DNA from: Sphingobacterium psychroaquaticum
GTDB lineage: Bacteria; Bacteroidota; Bacteroidia; Sphingobacteriales; Sphingobacteriaceae
NCBI RefSeq assembly: GCF_900177625.1
Contig: NZ_FXAU01000006.1
Span: 248,001 to 312,000 of the forward strand
DNA length: 64,000 nt
Direction of reading: 5' to 3'
The notes under the pieces are model-generated. The model did no database searches and was not told the origin of the DNA. It saw only the letters and a list, made by a program, of their open reading frames with translations. A program made the position numbers and the translations under genes. This document shows positions 17,262 to 26,132 of this stretch, piece by piece (within the stretch, counting starts at the first letter, position 1; the number at the start of each line of letters is the position of its first letter).

Positions 17262-20200
17262 ATGTATGAAAAAATAACTGTATGGCAATATGGTATACCG
17301 CATTGCTTTTTAAAAATACTTATCATTATGAAGCTTAGCCTTTTTCTTTTGCTGGTTACGTTCTTTCAGGTCAGCGCGCTGACCTATGGACAGAAGGTAA
17401 GTGTACGGGTTACGAAGGTGCCATTGAAAACAGTTTTATATGAACTGTCTAAACAAACAAACTACAATTTCATCGCTGATGCGGATTTATCTGCTAAAGT
17501 GGGGCCTATTTCGATGGATGTAAAAAACATGGAGTGGAACCATGTTGTCGAAAAGTGCTTTACGGGAATACCGCTAAAAATAGTGTTGAACAAGGAGGAT
17601 AAGATGGTCTTTATCCAAGCAGCACCGGTAGCTAAAGCAGCCTATAACGACAAGGAAAAATCTACGCAACAGCTTACCGTGGCAGGAAGGGTTAGTACGC
17701 CTGAGGGCATCGCTATGCCGGGGGTAAGCGTGGCTACGACAAATGCCACGAAGAAAGCTTTTACCGATAAACAAGGTAATTATAGCATCGCCGTCAGCCC
17801 GACGGATACCCTGGTGTATTCCTTTATCGGCTATGTGAGACAGATTCAGGTGGTACAGGGACGAACCAAGATTGATGTATCCCTGAAGATGGCGGAGGAA
17901 AAGATTGAAGATGTGGTCGTCATCGGTTACGGCGAGGTCAAAAAGGCGGATATCACGGGGGCAATCGGATCGGTGGATGTCAAAGCTATGCAGAAGGCGC
18001 CTGTCGCTACTTTCGATCAGGCATTGGCGGGGCGTGTAGCTGGGGTGCAGGTGTCTGGAAATGATGGACAGCCGGGATCTGTTAACAACATTGTGATTCG
18101 GGGTGCCAATTCCTTGACGCAGGATAACTCCCCGCTGTATGTGGTAGATGGTTTCCCTATTGAGGCCTTCAACGAAAGCCCGGTTAGCCCATCTGATATT
18201 GAGTCGATCCAAGTGCTGAAAGATGCTTCGGCAACTTCTATTTATGGATCTAGAGGGGCTAATGGGGTAATTATCATTACCACCAAGCAGGGCACAAAAT
18301 CGACTCCGGTTATTGCCGTCAATTCGTACTACGGGATTCAAGCGGTCAATAAAAAACTGGATGTGCTGTCTCCCTACGAATTTGTGAAATACCAACAGGA
18401 GCTCAACCCCACGACGACGGAACGTTTGTACCTGGATGGAAGAACATTGGAGGATTATAAGAACCTGTCTGGGGTTGATATGCAAGGGGCATTATTTCGG
18501 AGAGCTCCTATGTGGAATAATGATATTTCTTTTCGAGGTGGTAGTCAGAATACCCAGTATTCTGTTTTTGCCAATATCCTGAAATCAGACGGGGTGATCC
18601 TTAATTCGGGATTTAATCGGGCACAGGGTAAGTTTACCTTGAGCCAGCAGCTCAAAAAGAATATAAAGGCATATGTCAATGCTAGTTATACAAAGACCAC
18701 AACATCGGGATCGATTGTGTCGGATCCTACGGGGGGTATACCGAGCTTGAGTTTGATCTATAGCGCATTGGGTTATAGACCGATTTCTGGTTTTGACGAT
18801 GTGGATTTGATGGACGAGTTCTTTGACCCAGCTGTCATTACGGAAACGCCGACAGATTACCGGGTGAACCCGATCATATCTGTGCAGAATGAGTTAAATG
18901 AACGTATTCTGGGAAGTACCATTATTAATGGATATCTGGATTTTAAACTGACGGAGCACTTACTCCTTAAATTGAGGGGAGGGGTAGTTTCCAATAATCT
19001 TAATACGAGCACATTGTATAACTCGAAGACACAGATTGGATCACCGAATTATCCGACATCTAAGGGGACAACGGGAAGTGTGTTTGAGCGGAAAATGGAT
19101 AATTGGCTTAATGAGAATACATTGACCTACAACAGGAAGATTGGAAAGCACAGGTTTGATGCGCTTGCTGGCTTTACCTTGCAGGAGAACCGATTAGGCT
19201 ACTCCGGGTACACGGCAAGTTTCATACAAAACGAAGAGTTGGGGATCGATGGTATTGATTTAAGTACATCTATCGTGCCGGAGACCTATCACAAGGAGTG
19301 GAGCTTAGCCTCCTTTTTGGGAAGGGTAAATTATGATTATGCAAGCAAATACCTTTTTACTGCCAGCTTTAGATCGGATGGTTCGTCGAAATTTAAAGGA
19401 ACCAATAAGTGGGGGTATTTTCCTTCGGGGGCTTTCTCATGGAAGATGAACAAGGAAGCCTTTATGCAAAATATGAAGGCGATATCGGAATCGAAGCTAC
19501 GTGTCAGTTACGGTACAACAGGAAATAATCGGGTGGATGAATATGCGACCTATTCTGGTATAACCTTTCCGTATGGAAGTTATTATTCGTTTAACAATGG
19601 TTCCCCAGATAAAGGTGCGTCCTTGCTTACGAGTGCTGGTGTAGCTGATTTGCGCTGGGAAACGACAGCCCAGTTTAATGTAGGTTACGATTTGGGCTTG
19701 TACCAAGATAGGGTGCGTTTTACATTTGATTATTATGATAAAAGAACGAACGACCTGTTGTTGAATGCCAACCTACCGTATACAACGGGCTATCTGGTGG
19801 CGTTTCAGAATATAGGTAGTGTAAGGAATCGAGGATTGGAATTCAGCTTGGAGACCACCAATATCAAGGGGAAGAATTTCAGATGGAGTAGCGCATTCAA
19901 TATTAGTTTTAACCGCAATAAAATCCTAAAACTTCAACCCGGACAAAGCTATAGGCTTCAAACGGTGAGCTTTGTAGGGGATTTTGCGAATGTTGCCCCT
20001 TATATTGCGAAAGTTGGTCAGCCTATGGGGATGCTCTATGGTGCCAGTTTCGACCGCTTGTACCAATACGAAGACTTTAACCAGTTGGCAAATGGCACCT
20101 ATGTACTGCGGCCTGAAGTTCCCGACAATGGGCGTGCGCGCAATACCATACAGCCTGGAGATATGAAGTTTAACGACCTGAACAACGATGGAACCATCAA

Positions 20201-20732
20201 TACAGATGATTATACGGTCATCGGAAATGGTAATCCGCTCCATATCGGTGGTTTTGCGAATGATTTCTCGTACAAGAACTTCGATTTAAGTGTATTTCTA
20301 CAATGGTCGTATGGTAATGATATCTTAAATGGCAACAAGCTGTATTTTGAACAGAATACCTATAATCTGTACAATTTCAATTTGTACTCCACGGTAGAGA
20401 ATAGATGGACGCCGGAGAATCAAAATACAACCATTCCACGGGTGGGTGGGCTGCCGCCTCGTATATACCACTCGAACATTGTGGAGGATGGTTCCTTCCT
20501 GCGGTTAAAGACGGTGTCGTTGGGCTATACATTCTCCGATACGTTTTTGAAATCTCGTAAAATAAGAAGCGCACGGATTTACCTTTCAGGACAGAACCTA
20601 TTGACGTTTACTAAATATAGTGGATCTGACCCTGAGGTATCGGTACGGAATTCGGCACTGACGCCAGGCTTTGACTGGTCTGCATATCCAAGGGCTAGAA
20701 CCATGACAATGGGAATCGATGTGTCATTTTAA
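17262..20732 (+). CDS. SusC/RagA-type TonB-dependent outer-membrane receptor with STN domain (PUL C)
   Basis: A 1156-residue SusC. A polar stretch of 22 residues precedes the hydrophobic signal core (MKLSLFLLLVTFFQ from residue 23), so the ATG at 17328 is an alternative start; long N-terminal extensions are common in SusC proteins of this group. Order of domains: STN (about 50-120), carboxypeptidase-regulatory-like (about 140-210), plug with VLKDASATSIYGSRGANG (about 320-338), then the barrel, ending MGIDVSF. It works with the SusD encoded 11 bp downstream. Many regions resemble the PUL B SusC, in line with duplication of the locus. Confidence 0.95.
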   Translation: MYEKITVWQYGIPHCFLKILIIMKLSLFLLLVTFFQVSALTYGQKVSVRVTKVPLKTVLYELSKQTNYNFIADADLSAKVGPISMDVKNMEWNHVVEKCFTGIPLKIVLNKEDKMVFIQAAPVAKAAYNDKEKSTQQLTVAGRVSTPEGIAMPGVSVATTNATKKAFTDKQGNYSIAVSPTDTLVYSFIGYVRQIQVVQGRTKIDVSLKMAEEKIEDVVVIGYGEVKKADITGAIGSVDVKAMQKAPVATFDQALAGRVAGVQVSGNDGQPGSVNNIVIRGANSLTQDNSPLYVVDGFPIEAFNESPVSPSDIESIQVLKDASATSIYGSRGANGVIIITTKQGTKSTPVIAVNSYYGIQAVNKKLDVLSPYEFVKYQQELNPTTTERLYLDGRTLEDYKNLSGVDMQGALFRRAPMWNNDISFRGGSQNTQYSVFANILKSDGVILNSGFNRAQGKFTLSQQLKKNIKAYVNASYTKTTTSGSIVSDPTGGIPSLSLIYSALGYRPISGFDDVDLMDEFFDPAVITETPTDYRVNPIISVQNELNERILGSTIINGYLDFKLTEHLLLKLRGGVVSNNLNTSTLYNSKTQIGSPNYPTSKGTTGSVFERKMDNWLNENTLTYNRKIGKHRFDALAGFTLQENRLGYSGYTASFIQNEELGIDGIDLSTSIVPETYHKEWSLASFLGRVNYDYASKYLFTASFRSDGSSKFKGTNKWGYFPSGAFSWKMNKEAFMQNMKAISESKLRVSYGTTGNNRVDEYATYSGITFPYGSYYSFNNGSPDKGASLLTSAGVADLRWETTAQFNVGYDLGLYQDRVRFTFDYYDKRTNDLLLNANLPYTTGYLVAFQNIGSVRNRGLEFSLETTNIKGKNFRWSSAFNISFNRNKILKLQPGQSYRLQTVSFVGDFANVAPYIAKVGQPMGMLYGASFDRLYQYEDFNQLANGTYVLRPEVPDNGRARNTIQPGDMKFNDLNNDGTINTDDYTVIGNGNPLHIGGFANDFSYKNFDLSVFLQWSYGNDILNGNKLYFEQNTYNLYNFNLYSTVENRWTPENQNTTIPRVGGLPPRIYHSNIVEDGSFLRLKTVSLGYTFSDTFLKSRKIRSARIYLSGQNLLTFTKYSGSDPEVSVRNSALTPGFDWSAYPRARTMTMGIDVSF

Positions 20733-20743
20733 AGGTGTAAAAC

Positions 20744-22597
20744 ATGAAAAAGATAATCATATTTTTAGCAATACTAGCGTGTTCAGGTTGTAAGGATTTT
20801 TTGGAAAAAGTACCAACAGACTTTACCAGCCCTGAAAGTTATTTTAATACGGAAAAGGACCTAGAAACAGCATTGGTAGGTGTCTACGATATTTTGGGAC
20901 ACGAGTATGTGTATGGCAAGTGGTACCAATTTCAGATTTCGGTGGGTACCGATGAGAGTTACATGACGGGGGTACAACCTGCGGGCTCGTTGAACACCTA
21001 TCAGCATGAGCCATCCAATATATACCTCACAAATTTATGGCGCTACATCTATAGCGGTATAGAACGCGCCAACCAGCTGATTGCACATATCGATAAACCT
21101 AAGATGGATGAAGGGAAGAGAAAGCAGATCCTGGGCGAGGTGCTTTTCCTTCGGTCGTATTACTATTTTATTCTGGTGACACATTTTGGTGATGTACCCC
21201 TGAAATTGGAACCGACTTCTTCCATCAACAACACGGATATCAAACGTTCCGATATGCGAATCGTATACGAACAGATCGTCACTGATATGAAGCGTGCCGA
21301 AACATATTTAGAAGGACAAACGGCGGCAAAGGTGGGATTCGGTGGCCGGGTAACGCTGTCGGCAGTGCGCGGTATACTGGCGCGCGTTTACCTCCATATG
21401 GCAGGTTTCCCGCTTCAAGATACCGATAAATATAAGGAGGTAATCGCCTATACACAGAAGGTGATCAATTCGGGTGAACATGAACTGAATCCAAGCTTTG
21501 AACAGATCTTTATTAATTATGCGCAGGATAAGTACGATGTGAAGGAGTCGATCTGGGAGGTTGAATTCTGGGGCAATAGAACGGGGAATGCCTTTATGGA
21601 AACGGGACAGATAGGCACGATAAGTGGTCCTTTTGCGAACGATGTGACGATCGGTAAGAGCACAGGATCTGTTAAGACAACAGGTTTGCTATTTAAAGCG
21701 TATGAAGAAGAAACAGGTAGCGCCGGTACGTTAAAATACTCGCCAGACTTAAGGCGGGACTGGACCTGTGTGCAATATACGTTTGGCACGGCGGTAAGCA
21801 ACCCGGACTGGAACAAAACAGCGAGTGTAGGTATATACAATATGGATTTAGGGAAATGGCGACGTGAATTCGAGACGCTAACGCCTAAGCATAGCACATT
21901 TACGCCGCAGAACTTCCCATTATTGCGGTACTCGGATATTTTGTTGATGTATGCGGAAGCTGAAAATGAGGTGAATGGGGTGACGGAGGAGGCGAAAGCG
22001 GCCATTAACTTGGTGCGAAAAAGAGCGTATGGAAAACTATTGAATGGATCTGTTTTAAAACGGATAGCGGTGACAAATGGTGGTAGTGGTTATGTGACGG
22101 CAACACCTCCCAAAGTGATTATCTCTGGTGGCGGTGGTGCAAATGCGGAGGCTATTGCTATTGTCGCATCTGGTCGGGTAACGGAGGTTATTATTACCCG
22201 GGCAGGGAAAGGCTTTACGGCGGTGCCAACGATTTCTTTCGCGGCCGCGAGTGGATCGGGAGCTGTGGCGCAGGCTACACTTGTTAATCCGGCCTTGGTG
22301 AATGCCGACTTATCGGCACAGCACACGGCTTCCAAAGATGCCTTCCGATCGGCTATTCAAAAAGAGCGTATGCGCGAGTTTGCTGGTGAAAATTTACGTA
22401 GGCAGGATTTGATCCGCTGGGGTAAATTGATGGAATTTTTACAGGTGGCAGCCAAGGATATCGTGGACTTTGCGCCTGCAAATAGAAAATATACCGCACA
22501 GGCTGGCGACAATGTGGCCGATAGGGATGTGCTACTCCCAATTCCGGCGTATGAGATGAATCTAAATAAACTGTTAACACAGAACCCAGGCTGGTAA
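20744..22597 (+). CDS. SusD/RagB-family lipoprotein with an inserted glycine-rich repeat domain (PUL C)
   Basis: A 617-residue SusD homologue with lipobox ACSGCK (Cys near 16). The core follows the SusD plan: VLFLRSYYYFILVTHFGD (about 133-150), FPLLRYSDILLMYAEAENE (about 391-409) and ERMREFAGENLRRQDLIRWG (about 541-560), ending LLTQNPGW. It is about 85 residues longer than its PUL B counterpart because of an insert at about residues 436-515 with two repeat units (NGGSGYVTATPPKV then GGGGANAEA; GKGFTAVPTISF then GSGAVAQA). This repeat is known from extracellular bacterial and phage proteins rather than from SusD. It sits between the two conserved C-terminal helices and probably forms a separate beta-structured lobe. 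Confidence 0.92.
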   Translation: MKKIIIFLAILACSGCKDFLEKVPTDFTSPESYFNTEKDLETALVGVYDILGHEYVYGKWYQFQISVGTDESYMTGVQPAGSLNTYQHEPSNIYLTNLWRYIYSGIERANQLIAHIDKPKMDEGKRKQILGEVLFLRSYYYFILVTHFGDVPLKLEPTSSINNTDIKRSDMRIVYEQIVTDMKRAETYLEGQTAAKVGFGGRVTLSAVRGILARVYLHMAGFPLQDTDKYKEVIAYTQKVINSGEHELNPSFEQIFINYAQDKYDVKESIWEVEFWGNRTGNAFMETGQIGTISGPFANDVTIGKSTGSVKTTGLLFKAYEEETGSAGTLKYSPDLRRDWTCVQYTFGTAVSNPDWNKTASVGIYNMDLGKWRREFETLTPKHSTFTPQNFPLLRYSDILLMYAEAENEVNGVTEEAKAAINLVRKRAYGKLLNGSVLKRIAVTNGGSGYVTATPPKVIISGGGGANAEAIAIVASGRVTEVIITRAGKGFTAVPTISFAAASGSGAVAQATLVNPALVNADLSAQHTASKDAFRSAIQKERMREFAGENLRRQDLIRWGKLMEFLQVAAKDIVDFAPANRKYTAQAGDNVADRDVLLPIPAYEMNLNKLLTQNPGW

Positions 22598-22609
22598 ATC
22601 TGATAAACC

Positions 22610-23500
22610 ATGAGAAATAAAATAATATATGTTGTATGGCTTTGTTGTGGTCTGAGTGCTTGCAACAAACTGGAGATAAAACCGGTAGACTTTAACGTAT
22701 CCTTGGATAAGAACACCTATAAAGTAGGGGATACGGTACGATTTAATTTTAGTGGCGAGCCGGATTACCTCCTGTTTTACTCGGGGGAGAAGGGGGCAAA
22801 GTATGAATTCAGGGATCGGGTAGTTACAGCGACGGGAAATCCATTATTGAGTTTTACATCGTTGAAAACGGGTGCAGCAGCGGCCAAATTGCAGGTGTTG
22901 ATATCAACGGACTTTAGTGGGAGCTATGATAAAAATACCGTCAGTATGGCTAAATGGGATGACCTTTCTTCGTTAGCGGTGTTTTCTACGGGAGCTGATA
23001 ATACGGCATCAGGTCCTATTACCTTACAGAAATACATGGAAACCAAGCGGCCGGTGTACCTGGCTTTTAGAAGCTACAAACCCAATGACGGTAGTACCCA
23101 AAGCTACAACCATACGATAAGGACGTTAAGCATCAAGCTGGAATCCTCGGAGGGGAATACCTATGAAGTTAACCCAGGTGTCAACCTGCAGGGATGGAAG
23201 AATGTGGAATTTTCGACAGACAATATACCTTGGATTGTTAATAGCTCGAACCAATTGGTACTTAACAATAGCACGCCTGTCGGTGAAAATGAGGAATGGG
23301 CCATCTCGGGTGCCATACATTTGGATCGCGTGGTGCCCGATAGACCAAAGAGCTTAAAGAGTATAACCATGGTTATGCCAAAGCAATTGGAGCATGTGTT
23401 TAAGGAAAAGGGGACGTTTAAGGTAGCTTTTGTGGCTTTCAACCAGTCGATAGACCAGAAGGAAGAGGTTGTTAAAGAATTGAACATCATCATTGATTAA
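22610..23500 (+). CDS. DUF5017-type surface lipoprotein (PUL C)
   Basis: A 296-residue lipoprotein (lipobox LSACNK, Cys near 18) homologous to the DUF5017 protein of PUL B: it starts FNVSLDKNTYKVGDTVRFNF and has LLFYSGEKGAKYEF. These are probably surface glycan-binding accessories to SusCD. No enzymatic motif is visible. It lies 12 bp after SusD and 19 bp before a sialidase-like gene, so it is part of the same operon. Confidence 0.85.
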   Translation: MRNKIIYVVWLCCGLSACNKLEIKPVDFNVSLDKNTYKVGDTVRFNFSGEPDYLLFYSGEKGAKYEFRDRVVTATGNPLLSFTSLKTGAAAAKLQVLISTDFSGSYDKNTVSMAKWDDLSSLAVFSTGADNTASGPITLQKYMETKRPVYLAFRSYKPNDGSTQSYNHTIRTLSIKLESSEGNTYEVNPGVNLQGWKNVEFSTDNIPWIVNSSNQLVLNNSTPVGENEEWAISGAIHLDRVVPDRPKSLKSITMVMPKQLEHVFKEKGTFKVAFVAFNQSIDQKEEVVKELNIIID

Positions 23501-23519
23501 AAGAATAAGGATTTAGATC

Positions 23520-24686
23520 ATGAATAAAATATTGACCTTGTGTCTGTTGTTTTTTGTATTCCAGGTGCACGCCCAATACCTGGAATCGGGTGCGCCTTTA
23601 CCTGGTGTCGTGGTAGCACATGTGCCTAAGAGTTCGGGCAGTTACCTCGGAACACCGAGTGTCGTGATACTCGCGAATGGAGATTATCTCGCTTCGTTTG
23701 ATTTTTTTGGTCCGCAATGTTCTTCCGATAAGGTACATGTGTACCGATCGGCGGATAAGGGGAAGACCTGGCATTTTTTGACGGAGCTGGCGGATACTTT
23801 TTGGGGCGGATTATTTGTTGTGGATACGGATGTGTATGTACTGGGCGTACGTGGATCAGACCGCAATCTATCGATCAGAAAGTCTACTGATTCGGGTAAA
23901 AGTTGGTCGCCACATGCTATTTTAAGAGCAGGGCGCTTTCATGGTTCTTCTACCCCGGTAGTTTTTCATAACGGTAAAATTTATAAAGGCTACGATCATC
24001 TTGGGATCGAAGATAAAAGTAAAGCCTGGATGTCGGAAAATAAGTCGTTCATTATGTGGGCGGACGAAAATGCAGACCTGTTGAAACCTGACAGCTGGAA
24101 CTACAGTGAAGAAATAGCTAAACCTAAACAAATAGATGGTACCGGTTGGCTGGAAACGAATGCTGTACTGGGATTAGATGGGGCGATACGAGGTATTACG
24201 CGCATCGCGAACGAATCGGGGTATATCGCTGGTCACTATGCTGTAGATGATAAAGGCGCTATTGTAAACGGTTCGGTGAAGGCGATTCCATTCTTAGGCG
24301 GAGCCACGAAGTTTAATGTGATGTGGGATCCCAAAACTAAAAAATATTGGTCCTTAACGAATTACCCGTCGGAAATAGTACGAAAGCCAAAGATGCGTGC
24401 AGGAGGAATGCGTAGCGTACTCGCTTTGGTTTCTTCGCCCGATCTAGAGAATTGGACGGTCGATAAAATTGTGATGGCCAGTACGGATGTTAAATACCAT
24501 GGTTTTCAATATGTGGATTGGCAGTTTGATGGCAAGGATATCATTCTCATGAATCGGGTTGGTTTTTCGGATGAATTTGGCGAAGCAGATAATGCACATA
24601 ATTCGAACTACATTATTTTTCAACGGATCCGGAATTATAAGAAGAGTAAGACCACAAAGGAGTTGGTACGGTTTGTCAATAAATAG
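23520..24686 (+). CDS. Sialidase-like BNR beta-propeller protein, single-domain (PUL C)
   Basis: The 388-residue protein has a signal peptide ending near QVHAQ and then only the propeller. Asp boxes are YRSADKGKTW and RKSTDSGKSW. Family motifs shared with the genes at 13100, 26133 and 40760 are GTPSVVILANGD, FHGSSTPVVFHNGKIYK, TGWLETNAVL, FLGGATKFNV and GFQYVDWQFDG, followed by a basic residue and HNSN near the C-terminus. The FRIP arginine is absent. Automatic annotation would probably say exo-alpha-sialidase, but catalytic identity is unproven. It is likely periplasmic or secreted and may act on the sugar caps released by the surface paralogues. Confidence 0.82.
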   Translation: MNKILTLCLLFFVFQVHAQYLESGAPLPGVVVAHVPKSSGSYLGTPSVVILANGDYLASFDFFGPQCSSDKVHVYRSADKGKTWHFLTELADTFWGGLFVVDTDVYVLGVRGSDRNLSIRKSTDSGKSWSPHAILRAGRFHGSSTPVVFHNGKIYKGYDHLGIEDKSKAWMSENKSFIMWADENADLLKPDSWNYSEEIAKPKQIDGTGWLETNAVLGLDGAIRGITRIANESGYIAGHYAVDDKGAIVNGSVKAIPFLGGATKFNVMWDPKTKKYWSLTNYPSEIVRKPKMRAGGMRSVLALVSSPDLENWTVDKIVMASTDVKYHGFQYVDWQFDGKDIILMNRVGFSDEFGEADNAHNSNYIIFQRIRNYKKSKTTKELVRFVNK

Positions 24687-24693
24687 AAAGAAC

Positions 24694-26112
24694 ATGCGAA
24701 AATATATGATATTGCTCGTTCTTTTGACGAGCGCATTAACAGGTTTTTCAAAAATTGAGCTTGGTACCCAGTTTTCGGATAACATGGTCTTGCAGCAGTC
24801 TGCCAAGATCAAAATAGCGGGTAAAACATCAACCGTTGGAAAAGTGACGGTCACCACAGGCTGGGGGAAAACCTATAAAGCGACCGCTGATAAGCAGGGG
24901 AAATTTACGGTTACGATTGAGACCCCAAAGGCGGGTGGCCCCTACGATATTATTCTGGATGACGGCGAGCAGACGGTTTTAAAAAATATACTTATTGGCG
25001 AAGTTTGGTTGGCTGTAGGTCAGTCGAATATGGTGATGCCTGTCAAAGGGTTTGATGCAAAGCAGCTTGTTGTGAATCGACAGGAGATGGAGCAACATGC
25101 CTCGAAGCTACCCCCCATTCGTTTTCTTACCTTAGAATCGCCTCCTTCGGAAGAGGTTAGCGATCTGGTTTTAGGAAAGTGGGTTGCCGCCGATGCGCAA
25201 TCGGTCGCAAATTTCAGCGCCGTAGCCTACGAATTTGCCCGTACGTTGCAGGAGGAATTAAAAGTGCCTGTGGGGATTATCGTTGCGGCAAATTCGGGGA
25301 CAAGGATTGAGTCTTGGATGAGTAAAGGTAGCCTGGAGTCGATAGCGGATAAGTTCCTGGATTTGGATAGACCTTTTCAGAAAAATAGTGCTGCAGCCAT
25401 GTACAATGCAATGATCGCCCCATTGCTAGGGTATCAAATCAAAGGTTTTTTATGGTATCAAGGCGAGGCGAATAGAATGTCGCCAGGTGCTTACCTGAAA
25501 CAGTTTCCTGCGATGCTCGATGACTGGCGGAAATCTTGGGGCGGCAAAGACCTGCCTTTTTATACGGTAGAGATCGCTCCGTTTCCGTATCCCACGGACA
25601 AAGACAAGGCTTATATAGCGGCTTTTTTTAGGGAAAATCAAAGAAAGCTGGCCCGTACGCTGGCGCAGGTAGGAATTGTATCGACAGTGGATGTCGGTTC
25701 TTCCACTACGGTACATCCACCGGATAAAACGAAGGTGGGCACGCGCTTGGCCTTGTTGGCTTTAGGGCAGACCTATGGTTTTAAGGAACGCTATCAGGAA
25801 TCGGTCTACAAAGGATACAGCACCGATGGGGATAAAATATCGATTACTTTTTCGGGTAATAATAGGTTACAGCTGCTCGGCGATACGCTTCAGGATATGG
25901 AGATTGCTGGGGAAGATCAGGTCTTTCATCCCGCGAACGCAACGTTGCAGGGGGATAGATTACTGGTATGGTCTGCTGCTGTTGCGCATCCTAAATCAGT
26001 ACGATATTGTTTCAAGGCATACAGTGTGGGAAACCTGTTCACGGAACATGGGTTGCCAGTTCCACCTTTCCGAACGGATAATTGGAGTATCATTCAGAAA
26101 AAAACACCTTAA
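24694..26112 (+). CDS. Sialate O-acetylesterase-like SGNH hydrolase (PUL C)
   Basis: The ATG at 24694 (7 nt after the previous stop) gives a 472-residue protein with a signal peptide (MRKYMILLVLLTSALTGFSK). It belongs to the SASA-type carbohydrate esterases: the nucleophile block GEVWLAVGQSNM (Ser111) and the block LWYQGEAN are clear, and HPPDK (His341) marks the C-terminal catalytic block. Relatives usually carry Asp two residues before this His; here residues 338-339 are Thr-Thr, so the Asp is missing or supplied from elsewhere. The reaction would be removal of O-acetyl groups from an acidic sugar or glycan before glycosidic cleavage. The open frame extends upstream to 24559 but overlaps the previous gene. 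Confidence 0.85.
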   Translation: MRKYMILLVLLTSALTGFSKIELGTQFSDNMVLQQSAKIKIAGKTSTVGKVTVTTGWGKTYKATADKQGKFTVTIETPKAGGPYDIILDDGEQTVLKNILIGEVWLAVGQSNMVMPVKGFDAKQLVVNRQEMEQHASKLPPIRFLTLESPPSEEVSDLVLGKWVAADAQSVANFSAVAYEFARTLQEELKVPVGIIVAANSGTRIESWMSKGSLESIADKFLDLDRPFQKNSAAAMYNAMIAPLLGYQIKGFLWYQGEANRMSPGAYLKQFPAMLDDWRKSWGGKDLPFYTVEIAPFPYPTDKDKAYIAAFFRENQRKLARTLAQVGIVSTVDVGSSTTVHPPDKTKVGTRLALLALGQTYGFKERYQESVYKGYSTDGDKISITFSGNNRLQLLGDTLQDMEIAGEDQVFHPANATLQGDRLLVWSAAVAHPKSVRYCFKAYSVGNLFTEHGLPVPPFRTDNWSIIQKKTP

Positions 26113-26132
26113 CCTCAATAAACGATTTACAC

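Noticed and set aside
17574..18485. Minus-strand open frame of 303 codons
   Set aside because: It is antisense to the SusC plug region and shows no recognisable domain; it is a shadow of codon bias.
24559..24693. N-terminal extension of the O-acetylesterase frame to 24559
   Set aside because: It overlaps the preceding gene by 128 bp and puts the signal peptide 45 residues inside the protein; ATG 24694 gives a normal signal peptide.
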